Assembly: GCA_900315735.1 (NCBI GenBank)
Contig: ONAD01000020.1
Coordinates: 1-39,296, forward strand
Direction: 5' to 3'
From: an uncultured Lachnospiraceae bacterium
GTDB taxonomy: Bacteria > Bacillota > Clostridia > Lachnospirales > Lachnospiraceae
DNA: 39,296 nt
The position numbers and the translations under genes are program-made. Under the pieces are notes generated by a model, which saw only the letters and a program-made list of their open reading frames with translations, ran no database searches and was not told the origin of the DNA. Positions 9,828-18,044 of the stretch are shown one piece after another; position 1 is the stretch's first letter; each line of letters starts with the position of its first letter.

Positions 9828-9862
9828 AAAACAGACCGACCTGATTCCAAGTCAGTCTGTTT
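9828..9862 (-). terminator. Terminator after trigger factor gene
   Basis: The minus-strand arm at 9862-9855 (AAACAGAC) pairs with 9836-9829 (GTCTGTTT). The stem continues inward with GACTTG/CAGGTC-type pairs and a short loop, then TTTT. It is placed just after the tig stop, so clpP probably needs its own promoter or read-through. Confidence 0.7.
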
Positions 9863-9877
9863 CTTTACACGCTTCTC

Positions 9878-11221
9878 TTATGCTTCTGCGTTAGCTGCTG
9901 CTTCTGCTTCTTTTTCTTTCTTAGTCTTAGCTTTTGCTCTTTCTTTTACGTTGTCCATGATGAACTGAACTGCTTTTTCAATTGCGATATCACGTTTCAT
10001 GGATTCTTTCTCAGCATCGCCAACATACTCTTTAAGCTTATCAGCTTCCATTCCGTATGCTTTTGCCATCTTCTCGATTTCAGCGTTTACATCATCTTCT
10101 GTAATCTCGAAGTTTTCTTCTTTTGCAATCTGCTCTAATACTAAGCTGCTCTGGATTCTTGTTAATGCTTCCGGACGAACCTGCTCTTTCATCTTGTCCA
10201 TAGTCATTCCGGAGAACTGCATATACTGGTCAAAGCTTAATCCCTGCTGAGCAAGTCTCTGAGCGAATTCCTGAATCATGTTCTGTACCTGAGTATCAAT
10301 CATTGCATCCGGGATTTCCATCTCAGATTTCTCGATAATCTTCTTGATTGCTTCGTCCTCTTTGGTACGTTTTGCATTGTTCTCTTTGGTCTCTTCTAAG
10401 TTCTTCTTAACGCTCTCTTTGTACTCTTCTAAGGTTTCGAACTCAGAAACATCAGATGCGAACTCATCATTTAACTCTGGAAGTTCTTTTGTCTTAATCT
10501 CGTTAATCTTAACTTTGAATACTGCAGGTTTTCCAGCTAAGTCTTCTGCATGATATTCTGCCGGGAATGTAACGTTTACTTCTACCTCATCGCCAGCGTT
10601 CTTTCCTACTAACTGATCTTCGAATGTATCGATGAAGGAATGGGAACCGATCTCTAATGGATGATTCTCTCCTTTTCCACCTTCAAATGCAACACCGTCT
10701 ACGAATCCTTCGTAGTCGATAACTGCTGTATCACCTTCTGCAACAGGTCTGTCTGTTACAGTTACAGTTCTTGCATTGTTATTTCTTTCTCTCTCTAATG
10801 CTTCTGCAACTTCTTCATCAGATACGGATGTATCAATCTTTGTTACAGTTACGCCATTGTATTTACCAAGTTTAACTTCTGGTCTCTTTGCAACTTCTGC
10901 TGTAAAGATGAAAGGTTTTCCTTTTTCTAACTGAACTACATCAACAGTTGGCTGGGAAACGATATCTACACCGCTCTCATCGATTGCTGCCGGATAAGCT
11001 TCCTGCATCATGATATTTGCAGCATCTTCATAGAAGATTTCCGGGCCATACATTTTCTCTACCATAGCCATTGGAACTTTTCCTTTACGGAATCCAGGGA
11101 TGCTGATTTTGTTTTTCTGCTTATTGTATGCAGCTTTCAAAGCCTCTGCCACTTTATCTTCTGCCACTTCAATTGTAAGCTTTACCATATTTTTCTCTAA
11201 ATTTTCAACCTGTACACTCAT
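9878..11221 (-). CDS. tig: Trigger factor, ribosome-associated folding chaperone and prolyl isomerase
   Basis: Trigger factor binds the ribosome exit tunnel and protects nascent chains. The ribosome-binding tail motif is present as GFRKGKVP near residue 43. The FKBP-type isomerase domain (about 150-245) starts around GDTAVIDYEGFVDG. The rest is the helical chaperone domain, ending in an Ala/Glu/Lys-rich tail typical of clostridial versions. At 447 residues the length is standard. A TATAAT-like -10 lies at 11338-11343, giving a leader of more than 100 bases. It starts the tig-clpP-clpX-lon cluster. Confidence 0.97.
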   Translation of the reverse strand: MSVQVENLEKNMVKLTIEVAEDKVAEALKAAYNKQKNKISIPGFRKGKVPMAMVEKMYGPEIFYEDAANIMMQEAYPAAIDESGVDIVSQPTVDVVQLEKGKPFIFTAEVAKRPEVKLGKYNGVTVTKIDTSVSDEEVAEALERERNNNARTVTVTDRPVAEGDTAVIDYEGFVDGVAFEGGKGENHPLEIGSHSFIDTFEDQLVGKNAGDEVEVNVTFPAEYHAEDLAGKPAVFKVKINEIKTKELPELNDEFASDVSEFETLEEYKESVKKNLEETKENNAKRTKEDEAIKKIIEKSEMEIPDAMIDTQVQNMIQEFAQRLAQQGLSFDQYMQFSGMTMDKMKEQVRPEALTRIQSSLVLEQIAKEENFEITEDDVNAEIEKMAKAYGMEADKLKEYVGDAEKESMKRDIAIEKAVQFIMDNVKERAKAKTKKEKEAEAAANAEA

Positions 11222-11408
11222 TCTTGTTTCTTCCTCCTTATAACTATATATAAAATATACATGTACAAATATTTTCTTATCTTACGACTGCTCCCCTAAA
11301 AATAGGCATACTTAGAGCTACTAACAGTCATTTAGAGATTATAACACACCGTTTGTAAAATTACTAGCTTTTTTTTCGGTACAAGATTTCAATTGATTTC
11401 CGCCATGT

Positions 11409-11456
11409 AAAAAGCCCCCGGGAAATGCACTTTCATGCTTTTCCCGAAGGCTTTTT
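11409..11456 (-). terminator. Terminator after the SASP gene
   Basis: The arms AAAAAGCC (11409-11416) and GGCTTTTT (11449-11456) are perfectly complementary, with an inner CGGGAA/TTCCCG stem. It gives a U-run on the minus strand directly after the spore protein gene. The symmetric A/T runs could make it work in both directions. Confidence 0.8.
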
Positions 11457-11466
11457 GTCCCTCTTC

Positions 11467-11682
11467 TTATTTAGACATCTGCTCTTCCTGTCTCATGATC
11501 ATTTTCTTAACCATTTCTCCACCAATAGAGCCAGCCTGTCTGGATGTCAGGTCACCGTTGTAGCCCTCTTTTAAAGGTACTCCGATTTCAGATGCAACCT
11601 CCTGTTTAAAACGGTGCATTGCCTCTTTTGCCTGTGGCACTGCCATCTGGTTACTTGAATTAGAACTGTTTGTTCCGCTCAT
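11467..11682 (-). CDS. Alpha/beta-type small acid-soluble spore protein
   Basis: This 71-residue DNA-binding protein coats and protects DNA in dormant spores and is degraded on germination. The family core is clear: KQEVASEIGVPL contains the germination protease cleavage context, and TSRQAGSIGGEMVKKM is the conserved second helix. The start at 11682 has a GGAGG site upstream. A candidate sigma-G promoter is found about 75 bases upstream of the start, as expected for forespore-only expression. This gene is the best single sign that the organism forms spores. Confidence 0.93.
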   Translation of the reverse strand: MSGTNSSNSSNQMAVPQAKEAMHRFKQEVASEIGVPLKEGYNGDLTSRQAGSIGGEMVKKMIMRQEEQMSK

Positions 11683-11758
11683 TTGTTTCTACCTCCATAG
11701 TTTCTTCTCTTTGTTATCTATTTTCAGATAAGCTTTTGTTGGTTGCTTATCCTGTTTT

Positions 11759-11787
11759 TAGTATGGCTTCCAGAGAATAAATTATGT
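11759..11787 (-). promoter_or_regulatory. Candidate sigma-G forespore promoter of the SASP gene
   Basis: On the minus strand ACATA (11787-11783) is followed 17 bases later by CATACTA (11765-11759). The sigma-G consensus is GHATR, 17-18 bases, CATNHTA. The -10 fits fully and the -35 differs only in its first base. The position and the gene it serves support the call. Confidence 0.55.
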
Positions 11788-11805
11788 TGGTAAGTTCTGG
11801 TTATT

Positions 11806-12357
11806 TTATTTAAAATACATGATATTTGCTTCCATCGCATCAATATCCGCCTGCGGATCCAGCCATTTTGCAATCGCCATGGCAAATTCAATGGCTGTTC
11901 CCATGCCCCGGCTGGTAATGATGTTGCCATCTGCTGCAACTTTTTCTTCTCCGACCTTTGCTCCAAGAAGCTTTTCTTCAAAGCCCGGATAGCTGACTGC
12001 ATGCCTGCCCTCTAATATTCCATTCTCGCCCAATACGCTTGGTGCAGCACAGATTGCTGCGGTAAGTTTGCCGTCTGCTGCATAAGATGTAATCACTTTC
12101 TTTACAATTTCATGCTTTCCGAGGTTCAGAGTTCCCGGCATTCCGCCCGGCAATACAATTCCATCATAGCTGTCAAAATCAGCTTCCTCTGCCAGTACAT
12201 CTGCTGCAAAAGTAATTCCGTGGGCTCCTGCCACTTCTTTCTTTCCGGTAATGGAAATCATATCAATATCGATACCTGCTCTGCGTACCACATCTACTAC
12301 GGTAAGTCCTTCAATCTCTTCACAGCCATCTGCCATAAAAATTCCAATTTTCTTCAT
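11806..12357 (-). CDS. DJ-1/PfpI family protein
   Basis: This is a 183-residue single-domain protein of the DJ-1/ThiJ/PfpI superfamily. The nucleophile-elbow Cys is Cys103 in AAICAAPS, and the conserved acidic partner lies in the DGCEEIEG segment near residues 13-16. Close relatives act as protein or nucleotide deglycases, chaperones or redox sensors; which of these applies cannot be read here. It begins MKKIGIFMADG behind a GGAGG site. The upstream region carries four degenerate 16-base tandem repeats. Confidence 0.9.
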   Translation of the reverse strand: MKKIGIFMADGCEEIEGLTVVDVVRRAGIDIDMISITGKKEVAGAHGITFAADVLAEEADFDSYDGIVLPGGMPGTLNLGKHEIVKKVITSYAADGKLTAAICAAPSVLGENGILEGRHAVSYPGFEEKLLGAKVGEEKVAADGNIITSRGMGTAIEFAMAIAKWLDPQADIDAMEANIMYFK

Positions 12358-12395
12358 GTTATCTTCCTCCTGCTTTCTATTCTCTTCTGATGTTA

Positions 12396-12459
12396 CTTTT
12401 TCTGATATTACATTTTTCTAATATTAAATTTTCTAACACGAAACTTTTCTATGCTGTCT
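12396..12459. repeat. Four degenerate 16-bp tandem repeats
   Basis: Four consecutive 16-base units each begin TTTTCT or TTTTTCT. The first two are nearly identical (TTTTTCTGATATTACA and TTTTTCTAATATTAAA); the last two are more diverged. They lie between the divergent DJ-1 and CYTH genes. A protein-binding role is speculative. Confidence 0.5.
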
Positions 12460-12499
12460 CTTATGTTAGCATGGTTATTACGCTTTTTCAATTCCATGG

Positions 12500-12528
12500 T
12501 TGCAGTGAATTTTAAAATATTTTACAAT
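12500..12528 (+). promoter_or_regulatory. Promoter of the CYTH gene
   Basis: TTGCAG at 12500-12505 and TACAAT at 12523-12528 are separated by 17 bases, a good housekeeping sigma promoter. The start codon follows about 40 bases later. Confidence 0.6.
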
Positions 12529-12566
12529 AAACGTATCATTATTTTCCTGACTATATGGAGGCTATT

Positions 12567-13022
12567 ATGGAAATTGAACGCAAATATTTAATTGATGAGA
12601 TTCCTTTTGATTTAAAAGACTATCCCTGCAAAGTCATTGAACAGGGCTATCTCAATACGGACCCTGTAGTGCGGGTGCGCCGTTCCAATGACAAATATAT
12701 TCTTACTTACAAAGGCTCCGGTCTTATGGTGCGGGAAGAATATAATCTTCCTCTGAACGAAGAGGCTTACCGGCATCTGATTCAAAAAGCCGATGGCATT
12801 ATCATTTCCAAGAAGCGCTATCTGATTCCATTGACTGACAAGCTGACCATTGAGCTTGATATTTTCGAAGGAGACCTCGCTCCGTTGAAATTAGCCGAAG
12901 TGGAATTCGAAACAAAAGAAGAAGCTGAATCCTTCCTTCCACCGAAGTGGTTTGGGAAAGATGTCACCTTCTCCTCTGATTATCACAACAGCACTTTGAG
13001 TCGTGTGGGACTGCCTACCTAA
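12567..13022 (+). CDS. CYTH domain protein (triphosphate-binding tunnel enzyme)
   Basis: This is a 151-residue protein with the CYTH signature EIERKYL (ExExK) at its N-terminus and alternating charged beta strands such as [17 protein letters not shown], the arrangement that builds a triphosphate tunnel metalloenzyme. Relatives hydrolyse inorganic triphosphate or thiamine triphosphate, or are class IV adenylate cyclases. The short bacterial form here is more likely a tripolyphosphatase-type enzyme, but this is inference. The start at 12567 is preceded by GGAGG with 5 bases of spacing; an in-frame ATG at 12555 overlaps that site and is rejected. The end overlaps the convergent DUF1653 gene by 8 bases. 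Confidence 0.88.
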   Translation: MEIERKYLIDEIPFDLKDYPCKVIEQGYLNTDPVVRVRRSNDKYILTYKGSGLMVREEYNLPLNEEAYRHLIQKADGIIISKKRYLIPLTDKLTIELDIFEGDLAPLKLAEVEFETKEEAESFLPPKWFGKDVTFSSDYHNSTLSRVGLPT

Positions 13023-13569
13023 GGCGGGTAGTCTCATAACGGCACATGGTTGCCACGCACTGCTTTAACTGTATATAACGGTCGATTAAGTCTCCTTCCG
13101 GAATTACCACATCCAATACTACGGAGAAATCATTAATCAGACGGTCTGTAATATCATTTTCCATCTCATTTAAAATCTTATATTTCTCCTCATAGGTATC
13201 TGCATCCAGGAAACGAAGCAGGAACGGATTCGCCTGCTCTTCGGATTCTGAAGCTTCCTGCGGCTGGGCTGATGCCTGCGGCTGTGTTATCTCCTGACTA
13301 ACCTTTACCGCTTCCTGTGGAGTTGCTTCTTCCTGCAGTTCCACTTTTTCAAATCTGTATTTCTGTTCTACTGCCGGATATTTCTCATGGTCTACTTCGC
13401 TTACAAACATGGCAAGCGGTCTTGCATATACTTTATAGGCTCCGTAAAGTGCCTGATAAATCACCAGTTCTTCTCTTGTTTCGCTGTGTGTTGCTATAGC
13501 TACAATCTGATATAATTTTCCTTTAAAATGTCTGTAAATCTCCCCTGTTGCCGGTCTTCTGTCTTCCAT
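13015..13569 (-). CDS. DUF1653 domain protein
   Basis: The protein is 184 residues. The first 65 residues match the small DUF1653 domain ([23 protein letters not shown] ... VIYQALYG ... YARPLAMF), a beta-rich fold of unknown role. A Gln/Glu/Ala-rich linker follows and then a C-terminal helical segment with [20 protein letters not shown] and [15 protein letters not shown]. The start at 13569 is chosen because GGAGG lies 9 bases upstream; the Met at 13578 directly abuts that site. The function is unknown. It is followed upstream by another unknown gene on the same strand, and the two may be co-expressed. Confidence 0.8.
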   Translation of the reverse strand: MEDRRPATGEIYRHFKGKLYQIVAIATHSETREELVIYQALYGAYKVYARPLAMFVSEVDHEKYPAVEQKYRFEKVELQEEATPQEAVKVSQEITQPQASAQPQEASESEEQANPFLLRFLDADTYEEKYKILNEMENDITDRLINDFSVVLDVVIPEGDLIDRYIQLKQCVATMCRYETTRLR

Positions 13570-13598
13570 TGCTGTCATCCTCCACTTATCTCTGTTCT

Positions 13599-14006
13599 TT
13601 ACTGTAATTCAAAACGGTTTAACATTTCAATTCCTTCTGCCACAAAATCTCTTTCAAAATTCAGATTGCCGCTGAAGCCAGTTACAATCAGTTCCTGCAC
13701 TTTCTTCATATTATCACTCTGTGGAATATCATAAGTAAATTCCATCGGTTCTATTACTTCCATGGCAGATATTTTTTCTGTTGCAGCGGACTTTTCTGCC
13801 GCAGTAGCCTTTGCTTCTTCCGTTCGCTCTTCTGCCGCATGAAGCTCCATCTGCTGCAATATCTTATTCTCCGGTGCTCCATTTTGCTGCTGATATTTCT
13901 GCTGCATCTGGGACTGATATTTTTCCGCCAGGCGGTTCTTCAACTGCTGCTGCGCCTGCTGTCTGTTCATCTGCGGATCAGGTGTCTGCTGATACATGGG
14001 ATGCAC
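13599..14006 (-). pseudogene. C-terminal part of a PQ-rich membrane protein, split by an apparent frameshift
   Basis: This reading frame of 135 residues continues the composition of the gene just upstream: Gln/Pro/Met-rich, then charged helices (NRLAEKYQSQMQQKYQQQ) and a C-terminal domain ending VAEGIEMLNRF. It would have to start at a GTG at 14006 with no ribosome site, 29 bases inside the preceding frame. A single extra base near 13990-14006 would explain why one gene is read as two. I treat 13599-14223 as one broken gene or one gene with a sequencing error. The function is unknown. The C-terminal half resembles no family I can name. Confidence 0.55.
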
Positions 14007-14223
14007 GCTTCGGCTGGTTCATGGTCTGCTGGTATGTATGCTGCTGAGCCGGTGCCTGCTGGTATGTACGCTGGGGCTGGTTCATCTGTGGACGATATAT
14101 CTGCTGTGGCGGCCGCCCCATAGCCGGATTATTTCCACGCCTGTTTTGATTATTGCTTTGCTTTACACTCTGGGACAAAGCAACATATATGATAATAATG
14201 ATAAATACAATAAAAAGTCCCAT
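13978..14223 (-). pseudogene. N-terminal part of a PQ-rich membrane protein, split by an apparent frameshift
   Basis: The frame starts with a membrane anchor (residues 2-17, almost all Ile/Val/Phe) followed by an Asn/Arg patch and a Pro/Gln/Tyr-rich linker with repeats of the form YQQ-x-P. It has a strong ribosome site (AAGGAAGG, 7 bases) and a consensus promoter at 14287-14315, so expression is expected. It then runs into a stop while the same composition continues in the next frame. Together the two parts would make an approximately 205-residue protein anchored in the membrane with a cytoplasmic or external tail. Confidence 0.6.
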
Positions 14224-14286
14224 ATAAAAACCTTCCTTTTTCTATCCTTTTCAAGTTTTTTCTTTTCAAGTTTACCCTATTATTTT

Positions 14287-14315
14287 ATTATACTCAAACA
14301 AACCAGCTAAGACAA
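14287..14315 (-). promoter_or_regulatory. Consensus promoter of the PQ-rich membrane gene
   Basis: On the minus strand TTGTCT (14315-14310), a 17-base spacer and TATAAT (14292-14287) fit the housekeeping promoter. The start codon at 14223 is about 60 bases downstream. Confidence 0.6.
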
Positions 14316-14444
14316 CAACTCATTCTATAATTTTTTCTTGCTGTCAGACTGTCTTTTCGTTGCTTTGACACAATCACAGGACTGTCTGTCGAGTACGGAT
14401 GCAGATAAAGCCTGCAAGGGACACTACCTTTCTCCATTTGGCAA

Positions 14445-14473
14445 TGGACAAAACGGAGTAGAATTACTATAAT
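14445..14473 (+). promoter_or_regulatory. Promoter of the trkH-trkA operon
   Basis: TGGACA at 14445-14450 and TATAAT at 14468-14473 are separated by exactly 17 bases. The trkH start follows 53 bases downstream. Confidence 0.65.
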
Positions 14474-14525
14474 AGATAAATAAGATTTATCGAAAATTAT
14501 TTAAATCAGGAATAGGAATTTTATT

Positions 14526-15869
14526 ATGTTTGGGAAATTTGAAAAACGTATGTCCGGTACACAGATGATAGCACTTGGTTTTCTATTGCTCATCTTTATC
14601 GGAACCATACTTCTGATGCTTCCGGTTTCCAGCCGGAATGGTGAATGGACTCCATTTATAACTGCCCTTTTCACCTCAACCAGTGCTACCTGTGTAACCG
14701 GTCTGGTTCTGGTTGACACCTTTACCCACTGGAGCATTTTCGGACAGCTTGTTTTATTAGTTCTGATTCAGATTGGTGGTCTTGGTTTTATCACCATTGG
14801 TATTACTGTTTCTTTGATATTACGCAAGAAAATCGGGCTGAAACAGCGTGGTCTTATTAAAGAAAGTTTAAACACCCTTGAAATCGGCGGTGTCGTGCGG
14901 CTTGTCCGCCGTGTCATCGGAGGCACGTTTCTTTTTGAAATATCGGGTGCATTCATTCTTACACTGCGTTTTCTGAAAGACATGGATGTTTTACATGCCA
15001 TCTATTATGGTATCTTCCATTCTATTTCAGCTTTTTGTAATGCAGGATTCGATTTAATGGGGCGTTACAGTCCATTTTCATCCATTACCAGATTCTACAA
15101 TGATCCTGTAGTAATTCTTACCATCAGTGCCCTGATCCTAATTGGTGGTATCGGTTTCTTTGTATGGAATGACCTTAGGGAACACGGGCTGCATTGCCGC
15201 CACTATGCTCTGCAGACCAAAATGGTTTTAAGTGCTACTGCAGTCTGCCTCTTTGGCGGCACGCTGCTCTTTTATCTTTTTGAGCATAACCGCTTATTTG
15301 CCGGTATGAGTTTCGGAGAACAGCTTTTGAATTCTTTCTTCTGTACTGTTACCCCACGAACTGCCGGTTTTAACGCTGTTGATAATGGTGCGTTAAGTGA
15401 AAGCAGCAAATTTCTTTCTATTGTATTTATGTTTATCGGTGGTGCCCCGGGTTCTACCGCCGGCGGTGTAAAGGTTACAACCATATTTGTTCTATTGTTA
15501 TCCGTACGTTCCACCTTAACCCGTACTACCGGAACAAATATTTTCGGACGCAGACTGGAAGAATCTGTTATCACCAAATCAGTCGTCGTCCTTATGTTCC
15601 AGTTGACGCTGGCACTCAGCGCCACACTGGCAATTACTGCTATTTCCGGTTATCCAGTCATTGATGTGGCTTTTGAAGCATTTTCAGCTCTTGACACTGT
15701 CGGAATGTCAACCGGTATTACAAGCAGCCTTAGTACCAGCTGTCATATCATTCTAATTCTGTTAATGTATTTAGGACGACTGGGAAGCCTTTCCTTTGCC
15801 TTATCATTTACGGATAAGAAAAGGATTGCGCATGTGATGCAGCCGGTAGAAAAAATCAATGTCGGTTAA
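14526..15869 (+). CDS. trkH: TrkH/KtrB-type potassium uptake channel subunit
   Basis: This is a membrane ion channel of 447 residues with four repeated M1-P-M2 units. The selectivity-loop glycines can be seen in order: SATCVTGL, AFCNAGFD, PRTAGF and DTVGMSTG. The third loop lies in the strongly conserved TPRTAGFNAVD, and GGAPGSTAGGVK follows it. It imports K+ with its RCK partner encoded next. The length and loops match KtrB-like proteins of Gram-positives, so either name would be defensible. The ribosome site is weak (AGGAAT). Confidence 0.94.
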   Translation: MFGKFEKRMSGTQMIALGFLLLIFIGTILLMLPVSSRNGEWTPFITALFTSTSATCVTGLVLVDTFTHWSIFGQLVLLVLIQIGGLGFITIGITVSLILRKKIGLKQRGLIKESLNTLEIGGVVRLVRRVIGGTFLFEISGAFILTLRFLKDMDVLHAIYYGIFHSISAFCNAGFDLMGRYSPFSSITRFYNDPVVILTISALILIGGIGFFVWNDLREHGLHCRHYALQTKMVLSATAVCLFGGTLLFYLFEHNRLFAGMSFGEQLLNSFFCTVTPRTAGFNAVDNGALSESSKFLSIVFMFIGGAPGSTAGGVKVTTIFVLLLSVRSTLTRTTGTNIFGRRLEESVITKSVVVLMFQLTLALSATLAITAISGYPVIDVAFEAFSALDTVGMSTGITSSLSTSCHIILILLMYLGRLGSLSFALSFTDKKRIAHVMQPVEKINVG

Positions 15870-15902
15870 TATCAAATATCTTGATTATACTAGGAGGATT
15901 CT

Positions 15903-16553
15903 ATGAAATCATTTTTAATTATTGGACTGGGCCGATTTGGCACTCACCTTTGCAAAGACTTATCCAAACTGGATAATGAGATTATGGTTGTGGACGAGAA
16001 TGAAGCCGTAATGGAAGATGTTCTCTCTTTTGTCACCAGTGCAAAAATTGGCGACTGCACCAATGAAAAAGTACTTGCCACTTTAGGTGTTGGCAATTTT
16101 GACGTCTGCTTTGTCTGTATCGGAAGTAATTTCCAGAGCAGCTTAGAGATTACAAGCCTGCTTAAGGAAATGGGTGCCAGATATGTCGTCAGCAAAGCAA
16201 ACCGTGATATTCATGCCAAATTTCTGCTGCGGAACGGTGCTGACGAAGTTATCTACCCTGACCGGGATATCGCAGAAAAAATTGCAGTCCGTTTCTCTGC
16301 CGACCAGGTCTTTGACTACTTTGAATTAGGCGGTGGCTTCTCCATTTATGAGATTCCGCCATTACCGGAATGGATTGGAAAGAGTATTAAGGATCTAAAT
16401 TTCCGTGCCTGCTATCATGCCAATATCATCGGTATTAAAACAGATGGTGTTATGAGCCTGCTGCCGGATGCCAATTATATTTTTAAAGACACGGACCATC
16501 TGATGGTATTAGGTCACAGAAATGACATCGATAAAATTTTAAAGAAACTGTAA
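15903..16553 (+). CDS. trkA: TrkA/KtrA-type RCK regulator of potassium uptake
   Basis: This cytoplasmic regulatory ring protein has 216 residues. The TrkA-N Rossmann fold starts with IIGLGRFGTHL (GxGxxG nucleotide site) and an acidic residue at the end of strand 2 (VVDENE). A TrkA-C domain follows from about residue 140. It gates the TrkH channel in response to ATP/ADP or NAD(H), and the C domain of such proteins often binds c-di-AMP. It lies 33 bases after trkH behind AGGAGG. Confidence 0.94.
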   Translation: MKSFLIIGLGRFGTHLCKDLSKLDNEIMVVDENEAVMEDVLSFVTSAKIGDCTNEKVLATLGVGNFDVCFVCIGSNFQSSLEITSLLKEMGARYVVSKANRDIHAKFLLRNGADEVIYPDRDIAEKIAVRFSADQVFDYFELGGGFSIYEIPPLPEWIGKSIKDLNFRACYHANIIGIKTDGVMSLLPDANYIFKDTDHLMVLGHRNDIDKILKKL

Positions 16554-16610
16554 AACTACAGAAAACATGCTTTGTAAGTCCAGCGTTTTCCCGCTGCCCG
16601 CATAAGCATC

Positions 16611-16657
16611 GAAAGAAGAGGTATCCGATGCCCGAATCATCAGATACCTCTTCTTTC
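16611..16657. terminator. Bidirectional terminator between trkA and the kinase-like gene
   Basis: The long near-perfect inverted repeat AAGAAGAGGTATC / GATACCTCTTCTT with a short loop sits between the convergent genes. A-rich and T-rich flanks make it usable in both directions. Confidence 0.8.
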
Positions 16658-16681
16658 TCATATTCTGCTGCAATATTGTTC

Positions 16682-17311
16682 CTAAGGCTGCTCTGCCTCA
16701 CTGATTTCTAAATATGCTTTTACAACCTGTACCAGCTTCTCATAGCTTAAGGATGTAGTGTCCAGACAGAAATCGTAATTTCTGGCATCATTCCACTCCC
16801 TGCCGGTATAGTATTTGTAATAGTCTGCACGATATTTATCAATCGTGTCTATCTTCTTTTCAATATCCTTCTTAGTCCCGCCATTCTGCTGCATGACACG
16901 TTCAATGCAGTCCTTACGCGGTGCGTAGAAAAACAGACTCTTTACATAATCACAATCTTTTAAAACATAATCCGCACAACGTCCGATAATAATGCAGGAC
17001 TCTTCTTTGGCTACCTCACGGATAATTTTCGCCTGATAGTTAAAGAGATTGTCGTTGGATACAAACTCATCACTATCCGGTGGAAGCACTTCCCCATGAT
17101 ATGCTTTCTTCGCAATACGAAAGAGTGGCATCTTACGCAGTTTCTCATCTGCCTCTCCAAACAATGCCTCATTGATTCCGCTTTCATCGGAAGCCATTCT
17201 TATTAACTCACGGTCATAGCAATGAATTCCAAGTTCTTCTGCCAGCTTCTTACCCAGCGTTCTTCCGCCGCTTCCATAACTTCTTGCAATGGTTATTACC
17301 GTATGTTTCAT
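16682..17311 (-). CDS. Cytidylate kinase-like family protein
   Basis: This is a 209-residue P-loop protein of the cytidylate kinase-like family. The N-terminus ITIARSYGSGGRTLGKKLAEELG is the variant nucleotide loop, and DRELI follows. It differs from classical Cmk and its substrate is not established. I start at 17311 (AGGTG, 6 bases) rather than an in-frame GTG at 17320. It lies 9 bases after livF and seems to be the last gene of the amino acid transporter operon, which gives no clear functional hint. Confidence 0.85.
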   Translation of the reverse strand: MKHTVITIARSYGSGGRTLGKKLAEELGIHCYDRELIRMASDESGINEALFGEADEKLRKMPLFRIAKKAYHGEVLPPDSDEFVSNDNLFNYQAKIIREVAKEESCIIIGRCADYVLKDCDYVKSLFFYAPRKDCIERVMQQNGGTKKDIEKKIDTIDKYRADYYKYYTGREWNDARNYDFCLDTTSLSYEKLVQVVKAYLEISEAEQP

Positions 17312-17320
17312 ATTTAACAC

Positions 17321-18031
17321 CTACTCTCCTAAATATGCCTTTTTAATAGACTCATTATTCATAAGCTCTTTGGCATCACCGCTCAATACAATTTTACCTG
17401 TTTCCAGTACATATGCACGGTCTGCAATCGATAATGCTTTCTTTGCATTCTGTTCTACCAGAAGAACCGTTGTACCGGATGCAGATATTTCTTTGATAAT
17501 GTTAAAAATCTCTTCTACAAAGATTGGAGACAATCCCATGGACGGCTCATCCATAAGGATGATCCTCGGCTTACTCATCAATGCCCGGCCCATGGCAAGC
17601 ATCTGCTGTTCACCACCACTTAAGGTTCCCGCCAGCTGATTCTTACGTTCCTTTAATCTTGGAAAACTCTTGTATACACGCTCTAAAGACTCTGCAATTT
17701 CCTGCTTATCTTTTCTGGTATATGCACCCAGCTTTAAGTTCTCATATACAGAAAGCTCTGCAAATACACGTCTTCCTTCCGGAACATGTGCCATTCCCAT
17801 GGATACAATCTTGTGTCCCGGAACCTTGGTGATATCTGTTCCTTCAAAAAGAATACTTCCCTTTTTGGCACTGAGCATTCCGGTGATTGTCTGCAGTGTA
17901 GTTGTCTTACCTGCACCATTGGCTCCGATTAATGCAATGACTTCTCCTTCATTGACATCAAAGGAAATCCCTTTAATTGCCTGAATCACGCCATAATATA
18001 CTTCCAAATCTTTTATTTCAAGCATTGCCAT
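17321..18031 (-). CDS. livF: Branched-chain amino acid ABC transporter ATPase LivF
   Basis: This is one of two ATPases of the Leu/Ile/Val importer. Visible motifs are Walker A GANGAGKTT, the signature LSGGEQQML, Walker B IILMDEPSMGLSP (typical of LivF) and the switch region LLVEQNA. The start at 18031 is preceded by AGGAGGG with 8 bases of spacing; a Met 21 bases further upstream contains the ribosome site itself. It lies 13 bases after livG. Confidence 0.95.
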   Translation of the reverse strand: MAMLEIKDLEVYYGVIQAIKGISFDVNEGEVIALIGANGAGKTTTLQTITGMLSAKKGSILFEGTDITKVPGHKIVSMGMAHVPEGRRVFAELSVYENLKLGAYTRKDKQEIAESLERVYKSFPRLKERKNQLAGTLSGGEQQMLAMGRALMSKPRIILMDEPSMGLSPIFVEEIFNIIKEISASGTTVLLVEQNAKKALSIADRAYVLETGKIVLSGDAKELMNNESIKKAYLGE

Positions 18032-18044
18032 TTTATCATCCCTC

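Larger units (their letters stand above)
14224..14525. other. Divergent intergenic region upstream of trkH
   Basis: It contains the two divergent promoters listed separately. Between them (about 14340-14440) is a stretch with a small TGCAG/CTGCA hairpin and repeated GACTGTC words. I looked for a c-di-AMP (ydaO) riboswitch, as is common before potassium uptake genes, and could not find its conserved core. Nothing else is recognised. Confidence 0.4.

Noticed and set aside
11724..12002. Frame of 92 residues overlapping the DJ-1 gene
   Set aside because: It is an alternative frame of the same DNA strand as the DJ-1 gene, which has clear family motifs.
13008..13033. Terminator between the CYTH and DUF1653 genes
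   Set aside because: An imperfect hairpin spans both stop codons but there is no T-run on either side.
14330..14460. c-di-AMP (ydaO) or other riboswitch before trkH
   Set aside because: Only small hairpins are visible; the conserved core of the ydaO class is not found, and the trkH promoter lies downstream of most of this region.
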